Positions 23,255-34,505 of a stretch of 64,000 bases of DNA are shown one piece after another; within the stretch, counting starts at the first letter, position 1; each line of letters begins with the position of its first letter. Source of the DNA: Torreya grandis (lineage: Eukaryota > Streptophyta > Pinopsida > Cupressales > Taxaceae); the NCBI GenBank assembly GCA_037957365.1, contig JARHVA010003528.1, forward strand, positions 1,478,501-1,542,500, in the 5' to 3' direction. The notes beneath the pieces were generated by a model. The model made no database searches. It saw nothing but the letters and a program-made list of their open reading frames with translations, and was not told the origin of the DNA. Position numbers and translations under genes: made by a program.

Positions 23255-24640
23255 CTATTGTGGCTGATCTGAATCTGACGAGGAATCATCATGAAAAAGT
23301 AGATCCAATGAGGGAGAAGAAGTGTCAAGTGTTGAGTCTCTAGGACTTTCCTGAAAATGGACACTTCTCTCAATGAACAACTCATGAGTGATAGGATCTA
23401 GAAGTTGATATCCCTTAATACCATCCAAATATCCTATAAAGATGTAAGGCTTGGACTGACATTTCATAGCTTTGTGTTTCTTCTTTGAAATGCGAGCCAT
23501 GGCTAGGGATCTAAAAACTCTAAGGTGCTCAACATCAGGTTTCCTTTTATGCCAAGCTTTAAAGGCTATTATTCCTTTCAAAGCTTTGTGAGGAACCCTA
23601 TTTTGAATGTAGTAAGCACAATTGATGGCTTCGGCCTAGTACTGTGGTGCTTAAGATTTGGAGTAAATCATATAGCTACCCATCTCTTTCAAGAACCTAT
23701 TTTTGCATTCTGTAACCCCATTCTGTGAAGGACTGTAAGTGATTGTGTGCTCAATCCCCTCTATGGTGGAAAATTGCTCAAACCTGATGCTGACATACTC
23801 CCCTCCATTATTAGTTTGAAGAACCTTAATGGATTTCTCACTCTATTTCTCAACAAGAGCCTTAAAGTCTAGAAATTTTCAAGTAGTTTAGACTTTTGTT
23901 TGAGAAAATATATCCAAGTGTACCTAGAGAAATCATCAATGAAAGTGAGGATGAACTTGGCCCTTGTGAAAGATGCTTTAGGAAAGGGTCCCAATACATC
24001 ACTATGGACTAAGTCCAAAGGTTGTGTAGCCATCCAAGCTTTTCCTTTGTCAAATTTTGCTTCGGGATGCTTCCCAAGAGAGCACCTCTTGCAAAGTCCT
24101 TTTGAGAATTGGACACAAGGCAAGCCAATGACCATGTCATTTTTACAAAGTTGCTTAAGATAGTGGTAGTCAAGGTGGCCAAACCGCTCATGCCACAATT
24201 TGCTAACTCCATTTGAATGAGTCAGCAATGCTATTGGAGAAGAATGTGATGCAAAATGTGAGGTGTATACCCTGGCTTGGTGATCTACCCTACCCACTGC
24301 CACTATAGTATCACTATGCAAATCCCTGATGGACACTGAATTTGGTGAAAACTCAACTCTCATGCCTTGACCAATTTGAGTGATTTGGTACACTAATAGG
24401 AGATTGGTTGAAAGAGAAGGAACACTTAGAACATTATTGAATGTTCCTCCTTCCATTTCAACTGACCCTCTCCCTGCAATAGAAATTGATGTGTCATCAC
24501 CCAAACTAATTGAAGTCATGCTACAAGGATCTAAAGATGAAAACTCAACTAGTAAAGAGCCCATGTGGTGAGAAGCACCTGAGTCTATGACCCATGATGA
24601 TGTAGAAGCTTCAGTTGCTACAAGGGCCTTGCCCTTTTCT
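23255..24640 (-). pseudogene. pol: Copia protease and integrase, decayed
   Basis: The protease active site W-V-I-D-S-G-A-S-H-H-M lies at about 24560-24592, with the Asp-Ser-Gly triad intact. The long open piece 24564-23869 contains the GAG-pre-integrase zinc motif, beginning LWHERFGHL and ending CKRCSLGK, then HSDVLGPFP carrying the first catalytic Asp and DDFSRYTWIYFLK. A frameshift at about 23880 ends this piece. Beyond it, LQTNNGGEY at about 23800-23830 should carry the second catalytic Asp, but the codon at 23812-23810 is AAT (Asn). The third catalytic residue, the Glu of QNGVTEC, is kept. The C-terminal half (23581-23255) is open and carries the usual KHKAMKCQSKPYIFIGY segment. Confidence 0.93.
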
Positions 24641-25512
24641 TTCTCCTTACCCTTGCCTTTTGCCTTAGTAGAATCTTGGGTAGATGAATTATGCTTGATG
24701 GACTCAGGAACACCTATGTTGTTCTTCTCTAGAAGATGAATAAGGTGATCTATTTATTTCTTCATGCATTTGTGTTCATCATGCCCTATCTTTTTACAAT
24801 AGGCACACTTAACCTTCTCCTTCTTAGTTTTAGCATTGGAAGATGAAGTCTCAGTGTTGTTTTTGGCAGGATTGGTGTTTTCTTTCTTCTTCTCCTGGTC
24901 CTTGTTCTTTTTCTTCTTCTCCTTTGTTGAAGTCTTATCCTTACCATTTATAGCTATCAAATCTTGGGGTTGAGTAGACTTCATTGTGCCCATTTGAATT
25001 AGCTTATCTTGCTCCCTAGTCAAGTCGGCAATGAATGAATCCAAAGAAGGCATTTTCCATGTAGTGCCAAGGGCACTTTTTGTGGCATGGAAAGTGGAGA
25101 CAAAGATTGAATAGCTTGGACCTAACTTTGTGAGAATAGAAAGAATGACTTGATCATCTTTCTTCTCTATCCCACATTCTTTCAATTAAAATCTAAGGGC
25201 CTTAAACTTAGTGAAAAAGTCCTGTAGGGTGTCAAAGTTACTAGGACATAGACTTATGAGTTCATTTTCGAGCTCATGACCTCTCATCTCATCAAGCTTC
25301 CCAAACAACTTTTTTAAGGTGTCCCATATGTCATTAGGAGTTTGGGATGATTTTAAGTGGAAGAGAAGTTTTGGAGACATAGACAAACACAGTAATCCAT
25401 AGGCTTCATCACTATGGTTGTACCACTTGACCTTTTCAACATCAGTGTTGAGTTCTACTTCAGTTCTCATAGTGATCCTATACAACCTTTTGCTTATAAT
25501 AATGATTGACAT
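24641..25512 (-). pseudogene. gag: Copia Gag, decayed by two in-frame stops
   Basis: Starts at ATG 25512 (MSIIIISKRLYR). The frame stays the same through to the protease and integrase, as expected for a copia polyprotein. It is broken only by TAA at 25188-25186 and TAA at 24756-24754, both of which could derive from CAA. A UBN2/copia gag-type domain lies in the first half (DEAYGLLCLSMSPKLL, then IWDTLKKLFG). A Lys-rich low-complexity stretch follows (about 24850-24960). A normal CCHC zinc knuckle, C-x2-C-x4-H-x4-C, lies at about 24765-24806. This is the capsid part of the element. Confidence 0.9.
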
Positions 25513-26942
25513 TTTGATTTTTCATTCATGATAGTTGAAGGGTGTTAGGGGTTTAAGTTGAAAAAAATCCATTTTTAGCTGAATTTAGATGAAGTTGAGT
25601 TGATTGCAAGTTGTGAATTTATACAGAAAGGAGAATGAAAGCAAGTTGTGAAAAGCAATCACACCCCACCCCAAAATATTGAGCCCCCCAAATATACAAG
25701 TACATGCTCAAAAGATGTCGGACTTAGCTGAGAATGCGTCTTAGAGCAATCAATGCAAGACTAAAGCAAACAAGACGTCGGACTCAGCCGAAAATGCATC
25801 TTGAGAGACCCAAATTTTGGCACTTTATAAACTAGTGCATTTTTGACAATTAACAAGTCTACACTATGAAAAATTGAATTACAAACACTTTTTCAAAAAA
25901 TGGCACCCAAAACTGAGCTACCATTTGCAAGATATTAAAGGTACAATTTTTCCGTAAACTAGTGTTTTTGCAAAAAAAAGCACTAAAACATTTTTAAAAT
26001 GCCTGTTATGGGGAAGAAAGTGGCCTTCCAACCACTCGTTGGATACAACACGAAATGAGGAATCCAAAGGAGGTTTGTGTGAGGGGGAATTGGCCTCCTG
26101 CCAACCCGGGCCTCACCCTTCGTCTTCGACAGGCAAAGATACAAGATTTAATTGAAACCCCCAAAAATACAAAACTATCTAAAAACTTTAATACTCAGTC
26201 AAATTGACTGATTTTTGTTTTAACAGATCAATTTTAACTAATAAAAATGAAGCAAAGATAGTTTTGAAGGATTGCAAGTGTCCAAGGGGTGCCACATAGG
26301 ATGCCAAGTAGGAAGGGGCATCCAAAAGCAAACAGTCCAAAATTTTGACTCAAAAAAGACAAAAAAATAAATGCATACCTGCTGTTTGGCGCCGTACAGT
26401 TGAAGGCTTGACTGGAACTGCTATTGGATAGAAGAGTTCACCAAAACTGAGGTGCAATGCTGGAGTTAAACAACAAACAAAGCAAGTGGTGTCCAAAAAG
26501 GGCGTAGTTCTAATTTTTTTTGCAAAAAACAAAAAAATAGCAGCATGGGTGCTGTACAAATGACTGCTTGTTGCTTAGCACCTTGCTGGAGCTGAAGTTG
26601 GCATGTGGCCACCTGAAGGAGTGTTGAAGTTAGGCGCAGAAGCGTATTTTGTTGAAGGACAGAAGCTGCTGACTAGAAGAGCTGATTGTGAGGAGTGTTG
26701 ACTGTTGCTCCTCCCTTTGCTGCTCCACACAACAATGGCATCCAAGAACATAAGCAAAACTAGCACCTGAAGACAGCGAAGACACCCCAATGCAAGGATC
26801 CCAAGGAAACTAACCAAAAAATGATTTTGAAAGAATTTTTTTTATTTTAGACCAAATCTAGAATAAAAAAATAAAGAGAACTCCACTCCTCTTGATTCCA
26901 AAATAAGCTAAAAGCATAATCACACACAAGATTACCGATTTT
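25513..26942 (-). other. Copia 5' leader, unusually GC-rich and long
   Basis: About 1.43 kb between the primer site and the gag ATG, with no protein motif. It is richer in G+C than the rest of the window. A 31-bp segment around GATGTCGGACTTAGCTG (25712-25742) is repeated with few changes at 25772-25802, a 60-bp period. Short open frames on the minus strand (26350-27076) show no domain. Confidence 0.65.
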
Positions 26943-26954
26943 GCTCTGATACTA
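26943..26954 (-). other. Primer-binding site (initiator Met tRNA) of the copia element
   Basis: The minus strand reads TAGTATCAGAGC, directly after the LTR end. It differs from the plant consensus TGGTATCAGAGC at a single base. The zero gap to the LTR supports the TA-type LTR terminus. Confidence 0.92.
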
Positions 26955-27468
26955 TATTGGAGTTGTTGCCAGAATCTGGATAACGCGAGTGCAATGGAGA
27001 CGTGATCACACAAGATGAACAAGTACACACCACAAGATGCTAAAGCAATTTGAAAATAAGAAGATAAATTGCACAAGACAAAATAGAGAAAACCAAAATT
27101 TGATTAACATGAAATGGCCAAAATGAAGAATACATATAGGAGAGCTAGTAAGTAACTCCTCCACAAATGGTGGTCAAAGCACCCCAAGAATAGACTCCTC
27201 CACAAAATGTGGTCAAAGTACCCCACGAATAGACTCTTCCAAAAAAGGTGGTGACAAGGTGCTAAGAATAGAGAAGTAACTCCCATACCTGGAATAGATG
27301 GTCAAAGGAGTCACTTATGACATTATTATGACACCTTATGATACAAATATGACACACAATCTCCACATAAGCTAGCCTATCCCACGAATGTAGGAAAACT
27401 CCATGTATGCACAAATATATAATATTCCCTAATTAATAAATAGGGAAAAATAAAAACCTACACTAATA
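26955..27468 (-). repeat. 5' LTR of the copia element
   Basis: On the minus strand it starts TATTAGTGTAGG and ends CAACTCCAATA. It is 21 bp longer than its partner because of an extra ACACCTTATGATACAAATATG-type segment near 27331. An A/T-rich TATATATTT lies on the minus strand near 27413-27426, but it is too close to the LTR start to be called a TATA box with confidence. It carries the same three 39-bp units (27155-27271). Confidence 0.92.
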
Positions 27469-27473
27469 ACTTC

Positions 27474-27841
27474 CAAGTAGAGTTTGATTAATAAACTTCA
27501 TATAAGAATATAAATTAATATATGGTGTCATAAAATCCCATTATTTTCTCAATATCTGATTTTAACTATCTGTACAAGGAGAATTTTCCTAAAAAAGGCT
27601 ACAAGGAACCCTGTTAAAGTGGAAGTTGTGTAGGTTATGAAAGATGTGATGAGAAGTTTTATGATTTGGATGAGGGATATAATAAGAATAGTGTGATAAT
27701 TAATAATATCATAAGTATCATAAAAAAAACATTTAAATTTATAATCCCATATTGAACTCCTTGCCTTAAGCTTTGACAAAGGAACAACAAAGTGAAACAA
27801 GAGAAAAGAGAGTGAGTTGTTAAGTGTTTTCCTCTGCATCA
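27474..27841 (+). repeat. 3' LTR of the gypsy element, second part
   Basis: Matches 8980-9344 and ends CCTCTGCATCA. It follows the second ACTTC copy left by the copia insertion. The inverted-repeat right arm begins immediately after. Confidence 0.85.
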
Positions 27842-29909
27842 TTTAGAAATATGAGGAATCAATGTATTCAATTATGTATTTTGATCATTTTTTTTTAGTT
27901 TGGTGTTAGTCCTATAGGGACCAAATGAGGTTTTAGAGTCATTATCGGATATTGTGTGTAGGTTTGAAAGCCATTTTGGAATTTCCCTCCAAAACATAGA
28001 ATTTAAAATTTTGAATTATGTGGTTAGCTTTGAGGAGGTGTTTTGTGAATTAAATTTTTTTAAATGGGTTATTTAGGTTATATTAGTTATTATGTAAGTG
28101 TTTTGATGTATTATAAATTTATAAACGTAATGTACTTTAAAAACCAAGAAAGAAATAGAACTCCCCCTTCATTTATGGAGGTGGCGAGGAAGAGGGAAAT
28201 TGGTAGTTATATGTTTTGAAGAGTGTAAAAGGAAAAATACATTATATAGAATAATTTTGAATATATAGGGTAGTATTATAAGTTTATGAATTAGGAAATT
28301 CAATAAATATAAGAGATATGAAGCCAAAGAATAAATTTTAGTATTGTCCTTGAAGGACAAGAGAATGTAACAGACTGTGTTTTGTAAATATTCACTGAAA
28401 ACCAATAAAGAATGAGTTGTTGAAGTGAAATGTATATTTTTTAAATATTTTTTGAGTGTTATTTGATTTAATGGTAAGTAATTAACATGTTCTTAAGCAT
28501 ATAATGTATCTTACATGTTAGTATAAGTCTGCAAGGAAAATGGTGAAGTTACAATCAAGGAAGTGAATATTTATCCAGATATGAAACTTGTCTATGAGAA
28601 AAAATAAGGTAAGAGAGATATATTGAAGTGTATAAATCCATATTTAGGTTTTATTTTTTTGTCTATTAATCTATGGTCCATTTGGAAACCTATAGTCTGA
28701 ATACCATGTGTGGCTTGACATGGTCAAGGTAAGAAAGATAAGTTTATATGCTTTGAGGGTTGTTTAAGAGTCCAATGGTTGTATAGGAGTTATTTTATGA
28801 TGGTATAGACCCTTTACAGGTCTTATAAATTCTATCTAAATGAAAAAATTCAAGTTAATCCATTTGAAGCACTCTTAACTTATATACAAGGTTGAAACCC
28901 TAGAAGAAAGAAAAATTGATTTAAAGTTATTTATAGCTAGTCAAAGGTCTTAAACTTGATAATGGAGATAAAAGAGGTTGATGATGAACGATTATAAGTG
29001 TTTTTAAGTTTTTTGGTGATATATGAAGAGATTAAACATAATTATAATGACTATAAACCCTGTGGAAACTTGTCAAACAATCAAGTTTTTATCAAAGTAA
29101 ATGATTAGAGGAGATTAAAGATTGGGTAAGATGACTTAATGATTGGAGAAGTTGTATATGGGTATAATAGACATATTTAAGGTCTTAAAATTTTGAATAT
29201 AAGTTAAAGTTAAACATAGTTCTTTTTGAAAGGTTTTGGCCATGCATGGACCTATACATACCTAACCTAGGGTTCCTAGATAAGAATGTGAATATCTTGA
29301 GATTTTACAAAGTAAAAATCACCAATTTTGGTCATCCATTAGGAAATAATGTCTATTAAGATATTTTGAAGTTTTAATCTTGGTACAAACTATGTAAGTA
29401 TGAAATATAAGGACTATGTTTAGATAGGGATCAAAGAGGCCTAATTAAGCCTAGATAGTAATAGAAAAGGAGAGAGAAAAGTGGTCCATCAAAAGAGTTG
29501 GATCTTAAAACTTTTTAAGAAGGTGAAATTGGATATAGGGTACCTAATAATTTCTTTAATTAGACCATTATAGTTCTATATTGTCTGTACAAGTGGAAAA
29601 ATCCTAAAAAAGGCTATAAGGAAGGTGCTGAGAGATTAGAGTTGAATAAGAGATTAGAAAGAAAGAGTGAGGTTTGAATGAGTTGGATCAAGTCAGATAT
29701 GACCAAAGAAGCCTATAAAATTTGTAAAACTATGTCAAACAAGTATGGATAAGGAATTGATAGTTTGAAGTATCAAGAACAAAGAATAGAGAGAGTAAAC
29801 TAGATAGAAGAGATAGTGAAAAGTGAATGCAATAAAGAGATAATTACAAGTATCAAAGTTAGAGTTACATGAAAATTAGATAATTATGTTCTCTTTGCAT
29901 CACTCAGTT
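27842..29909 (+). repeat. Right arm of the ~2-kb inverted repeat (element X)
   Basis: Reverse complement of 5171-7195, with similarity along the whole length. Its inner edge coincides with the end of the gypsy 3' LTR. The first ~200 bases keep a frame resembling the minus-strand frame of the left arm (KYEESMYSIMYFDHF). No LTR or domain was recognised. Confidence 0.85.
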
Positions 29910-32040
29910 GAGTGATAATATAGGACTTGTCCTTTCCCTAATTCATTTCTCCAAGGATCATATTGTATTGGCACTACCACTATTAGAGTGGTATTAATCA
30001 TGTTTATCCATCTATACCTATGTTAATCTTCCAAACTAACATCTCTCATGTACCAAGGTTAGTCTATAGTTAGATTATGCCATATGTATTTGACAATAAA
30101 ATATACCTTAAGGGGTCCCTATAGGTGGTGTCTTGTGTTTAGGTAATGTACTTTAAATCAATTGATTATTCTTTAGGTCATTGAATCATTTCCAACCTTA
30201 GTGAAAATTAATACCTACAAGTTTTGCTTCTTGTTTCTCACCATCAACCTTGTGTTCTAGATATAGCCTATAGGTGTTCCATTTGGGAAACAATGGGGTC
30301 TCCCCATAGGTGATGGTGTATCTCTTGACACTATATTTTACCTTTCTTGATCCTTATTGAGGTTAGTTAGAGCATTCCATACCTATATGAGTTCATTTCA
30401 TGCCATTAAAACCATAGTTTCACTCCATATTATAGGTTAATTTAGTCTTAGTTACTTTTAGTAATATTAGCTTAGTGTTTTCTGAGTGTCATTGGCCAAA
30501 ATCTACTTGAATTAGAAACCCTTCATACACGTTCATATCTTGATCAAGAAACCATTTCCTTTTGTGAAGACATTTCCCCTATTATTTGATTTATGATGGA
30601 AACAACTATACCTATCTAAACCTCAAGACATTCTACCATGGAAGGATCAAATATATGAATCAAATGTGATTCAAAAAAATTAAGATAAAGTGTCTCAAAA
30701 GTAACTTTCTTGGCCTATGAATATGGTTTTAGGTTTATATGCATATGACAGTCTCACCATTTTCACTTTGATCATCTCCATGGTCCCAAACCTTAATGAA
30801 GGTTTTAAAAAATTTCCAACACATTCATTTCAACTCTTTTAGACCCTCTATGGAAGTTACCTATAGGTGTCATTATGGACTATCTATATGTGAAAGCATG
30901 GTATATGACTATGTGTAGTGAATTACTTATCACAACCAATTTCTAACCTTTTAAAAGGATTATTAATCATGTTACCACTTTATACTCCTCATCATCTTAA
31001 GATCTTCATGTTTAATTACCATGGTTGTTCAAGACCTCTATCTCACCTGACTATAGGTGATTGTTGCAATAATTTTGACTATGTAATGTTTCTAGACATT
31101 GAAATTCATATAGAACATTGTTTATACAAACCTTAAAAAGGACACTAACAACATATTATTTTTATAGGTGAGAAAAAACATCACCATTGATTTAAAAACC
31201 AACACAGGAAGAATAAACCCCTATAATTGATGAAAACAACTATCTGAAGACCTTGATGTGTCTTTAATTAACAAGGTGAGATGTTTTAATCATTCCTCCA
31301 CCTTAAAACATGAAAAAAAATACTAGAAAACATGTGAGAAGGTTTATCATTCCTCTCAAGATCATGTACACAAATTGAGTTTCATAAAACAATCTAAATA
31401 AAAGAGAAAACATGAGATGATGGGGATGTGTAGGCAGAAAAGAGTCACTAGCACTCTAAGAAATGGTTAATGAAGCTCAAGAAACCAAACTTGTAACTCT
31501 TTCCATGAATTTTGAGTAGACAAATATTATATTCATCCCTCAAGATAATTTTATCAAACTCACCTCCTCATGTATGTACCATGCAAAGACTATTTGATGA
31601 TTTCTATTTGTAAAGGAGAGTGATGGAAAGATAGAATTTTTAGTTTCCTTTTTTGAGTTCTTCAAAGCTACCCAAACATGGAAATGAGTTTATGGGACCT
31701 AAAGAGTCACTTTATAAATCCTCCCATGTGCCAAATATGTTGTATAGTCCATAAAACAACTAAAACCACATGAAATTACTTGATCTTCTTGTTTAAAACA
31801 TAACACCTGCATTTGTCAATCCAAAACTACCACCTCTAACAATAATTGGACATGTAGGATGTTAAAGTACACTTTATAACACTTATCTTCTATGGTAAAC
31901 CTTAAGAGTTCATTTAATGACTCAAATTTGATGTTGTATGACATAAAATGATACTAAGGAATAATGACCAATATGATCAAGGCTAAAGACACTTTAAATG
32001 ACCTCACTAGGACCATGGTACACATTTTACACCATAGAGG
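29910..32040. other. Gene-free AT-rich DNA
   Basis: Short frames only. CCTATAGGTG-type words occur several times (for example near 30122, 30300 and 30860), as they do in 3280-3470, hinting at related but unclassified repeats. No boundary could be set. Confidence 0.45.
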
Positions 32041-33070
32041 ACCCTATGACAATTTTAAAATACATAGGAAGTTGACCTATTTTGACTTGTGGTCAAATTA
32101 GTTAACAATCACATTGGAGGAAGTTTGGAGGATCTTATTTATCTTGATAGGGATACAATGGTATATAAGAGGGAGATGATCTAATATGTATCACTAGATA
32201 TATTGTTTAATTATGAGATAATTGAAATGAGAGGTTTAGGTATTGATTTGGATGCATGTATGGATAAATTAGAGATGGATCCAATGGCTCTAGTTTTGAT
32301 GGTCCATGTCAGCAACATATTGATGACTAGTAAGAGTGGGAGGCTATTTACAAATGGGTTGGTAGATGTTGTTGGTGATATGTTGGAGTTTACTACAAAT
32401 CTATCATGGGTGCCATGTGTGTTAGCATACTTACACAATTATTTTCATTTAATGGTGTATATTAAGGGGAATTATTGTGTCTTTTATATTATTAAAAGTA
32501 TGGGTGTGGGAGCATAAAGCCCTTAAGTTACTAGTTGGCTAGTTTTAGGTGAATATGGATGTGGATCCATTTACTTATAGATGGAATGTGATATTGGGTA
32601 TAAAGTGATGTTTATTATGGTATTTGGCCTAATAAAATATGGAATTGTATGATTTAACTCCATAAGACATCACATTGAGTCCTTATAGGGAGGTAGACCT
32701 AGTATGGGTGCAGTACATTATGTATTTGGCTTATGTGACTATAATGTATTATATTTTGGGATGACATGATTAAACTATTGAGAGATATAGATATGGTAGG
32801 GTTTTAAGTTAGTTTTGGATTCAACAAGATATTTTGGTATCTACTCACATTTTTTATAAAATAGATAGGGAGTGACAATAATGGGGACTAGTGATAGATC
32901 TAATGACTCTTGAGGGTAACTAGATCCATTTGCAAATTGTCTCATTTCATTGGAGATGATATGTTATAGATTCAGGAACCATATCTACATATAGATCATG
33001 TTAGGGATCAAAATAGATTAGTAAGATGGATTATCCCATATAAGAGGCCTATGACTCTTTAATATATGAT
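32041..33070 (+). pseudogene. Plant mobile domain (PMD) protein, decayed
   Basis: Pieces in shifting frames follow the order of the plant mobile domain (aminotransferase-like, PF10536). LTITLEEVWRIL at 32102 corresponds to the TITLEDV opening. The open piece 32203-32517 includes a VHVSNILMTSKSGRLF stretch and SWVPCVLAYLHNY, matching the central part with its W...AVLAYLY motif. LYDLTP then DITLSPYREVDLVWVQY is at about 32645-32730, and ERYRYGRVL, FWIQQDI and DREXQXWG are at about 32782-32890. The domain occurs in MAIN/MAIL genes and in Mutator and gypsy-related elements. Stops and frameshifts show this copy is dead. The acidic/Gly-rich sequence after it may be its C-terminal tail. Confidence 0.65.
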
Positions 33071-33109
33071 TCAGATGATTTTTTGAGTATGGCCATATAT
33101 GGTAGGGCA

Positions 33110-33360
33110 AGTGGCTAGACTAGCTAGAGGTGATGGAAATGGAGGTGATGAAGGAGTAGGAGGTGATGGATGAGATGGTGGATATTATCTTATCATAGAT
33201 GTTGATATTGGTGGAGAGGGAGAGGGAGGAGATGGAGATGGTGGAGATACAAGTGTGATTATGGTAGTAGTAGGGTTATTTCCTATAGGTGATAGAGATG
33301 AAGGAAATTATGGATATGGTGGGGATGGTTCTTATGATGCAAGGAATTTGATAATGGAGG
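33110..33360 (+). repeat. Low-complexity GGTGATGGA-type tract
   Basis: Irregular repetition of GGTGAT, GATGGAG and GAGGTGATGG. In one frame it would encode a Gly/Asp/Glu-rich tail, which would suit the C-terminus of the PMD pseudogene, but stops are frequent. Confidence 0.6.
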
Positions 33361-34505
33361 GGGGTTTAGATCAAGTTTTAGTTTCACAATGAAATCAAAA
33401 TGAAAAAATCACACTAACAAATCTTAACACATCCATGCCTAGATCATAGGGGGAGGTTAGTGAAGAAAATAAATTGACAAAGCACAACTAAAATGTAAGA
33501 AAAATAACCTTTCTTAATTTCCTTAAATGCTCCAAAATATATATTTGTTGGATTGCTCAGCTTGTGATCAAGAATTTTGTGGAAAATGGAGTTATGTGGC
33601 TCATTATCCTCTTGGCAACATTGGTTGGCTCATGTTTGATTGATGTAGCTTGATCACTCAAAGTGGCTTGGCTTGTGATTCATAGTTTTGGCATTATAGA
33701 TCAATTATTTCTAATCTTGTCATAAAACCAACATTATAACATTACTATGTCCAATCTTTCCTAAATGAGAGGAAAATGCTTGTATTTATAGGTTCAGAAA
33801 CTAACCCCAACCTAAGTGAGTTAGAGTGTAGTTAGATTTTGGAATGGGTTCAAACCTAACCTTAGTGAGTTAATTCATGCCAATAGATTTAAAAGGTGTC
33901 AAATGGTTATGATTAGAAATGAATAGGCATGTTGAGATATTTTTGGATATTTGACAACTCATAAAAAGGTAATTATGAATTCCTAAGATATTCTTTGATT
34001 TTTGAATTTCCTTTTTGATAATTCATTTAATTGCTCAAGGATGATTCAATTAGGCATTTGATTAGGTTTTACATGTTAATTAATTTTTCTAAGGCATTTT
34101 AGTATTTTTACAAGATTTGAATTAATTTACATGTGCATTTGCCTCATTTTAATTGATTTATGAGCCAAATTGCATATTATGAAGCCAAATTTGAGATGTG
34201 TAGTGATTCTTAGGTTTTATTTGCAAAGGTTGGTAAGAATTGGTTTAAATTTGGGTATGAAAACATTAGTGGCCAATTTTAGTTGTTTACAGTTTGCCCC
34301 TATTTGGGAAGGTGTTTCAAGCTGTAGGCATAGTAATGTCTTCTCAAATAATGAAAAGGTCATGTATGCTTATGGTCTCAATGCTAATGAATGAACTTTA
34401 GGTGCCCCTTCAAGGGAGAGATTGGCAAAGGGGGTTTTAAAATGATCTATTGAAAGAAGGAAATGAGTGGACAAAATAAATGAAAATGATGGGATGAAAG
34501 TGAAC
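33361..34505. other. Gene-free DNA between PMD remnant and hairpin array
   Basis: No domain seen. A TTTACAGTTTGCCCC run at about 34285 resembles sequence common in plant retroelement leaders, but no LTR partner was found. Confidence 0.4.

Larger units (their letters stand above)
20795..27468 (-). mobile_element. Ty1/copia LTR retrotransposon, structurally complete, coding decayed
   Basis: A 6674-bp element on the minus strand inserted in the gypsy 3' LTR. Both flanks carry the 5-bp target duplication ACTTC (20790-20794 and 27469-27473). LTRs are 493 bp (20795-21287) and 514 bp (26955-27468). They differ by about 25 substitutions, mostly transitions, plus one 21-bp length difference. On the minus strand the order is 5' LTR, primer site with no gap, 1.4-kb leader, gag, protease, integrase, RT, RNase H, a short GAGGGG tract, 3' LTR. 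Integrase before RT defines Ty1/copia. The LTR termini are TA...TA rather than TG...CA. It is the youngest insertion of the nest. Confidence 0.95.
8197..27841 (+). mobile_element. Ty3/gypsy LTR retrotransposon, nested and internally deleted
   Basis: Long direct repeats at 8197-9344 (1148 bp) and 20016-20794 plus 27474-27841 (1147 bp once the copia insertion is removed) start TGCATTG and end ATCA. A Met-tRNA-type primer site lies 2 bases inside the first. Gag and aspartic protease remains follow (9620-10954) and resume at 18621 after a nested element. Only about 1.4 kb separates the protease remnant from the 3' LTR. No RT, RNase H or integrase motif was found there, so the rest of pol appears deleted. 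The LTRs differ at roughly one position in five or six by eye. No matching 5-bp target duplication is visible (left flank ACTAT, right flank TTTAG), which fits either age or a recombinant element. Confidence 0.85.

Noticed and set aside
27411..27428. TATA box of the copia 5' LTR
   Set aside because: TATATATTT is only about 45 bases from the LTR start, and such words are common in AT-rich DNA.
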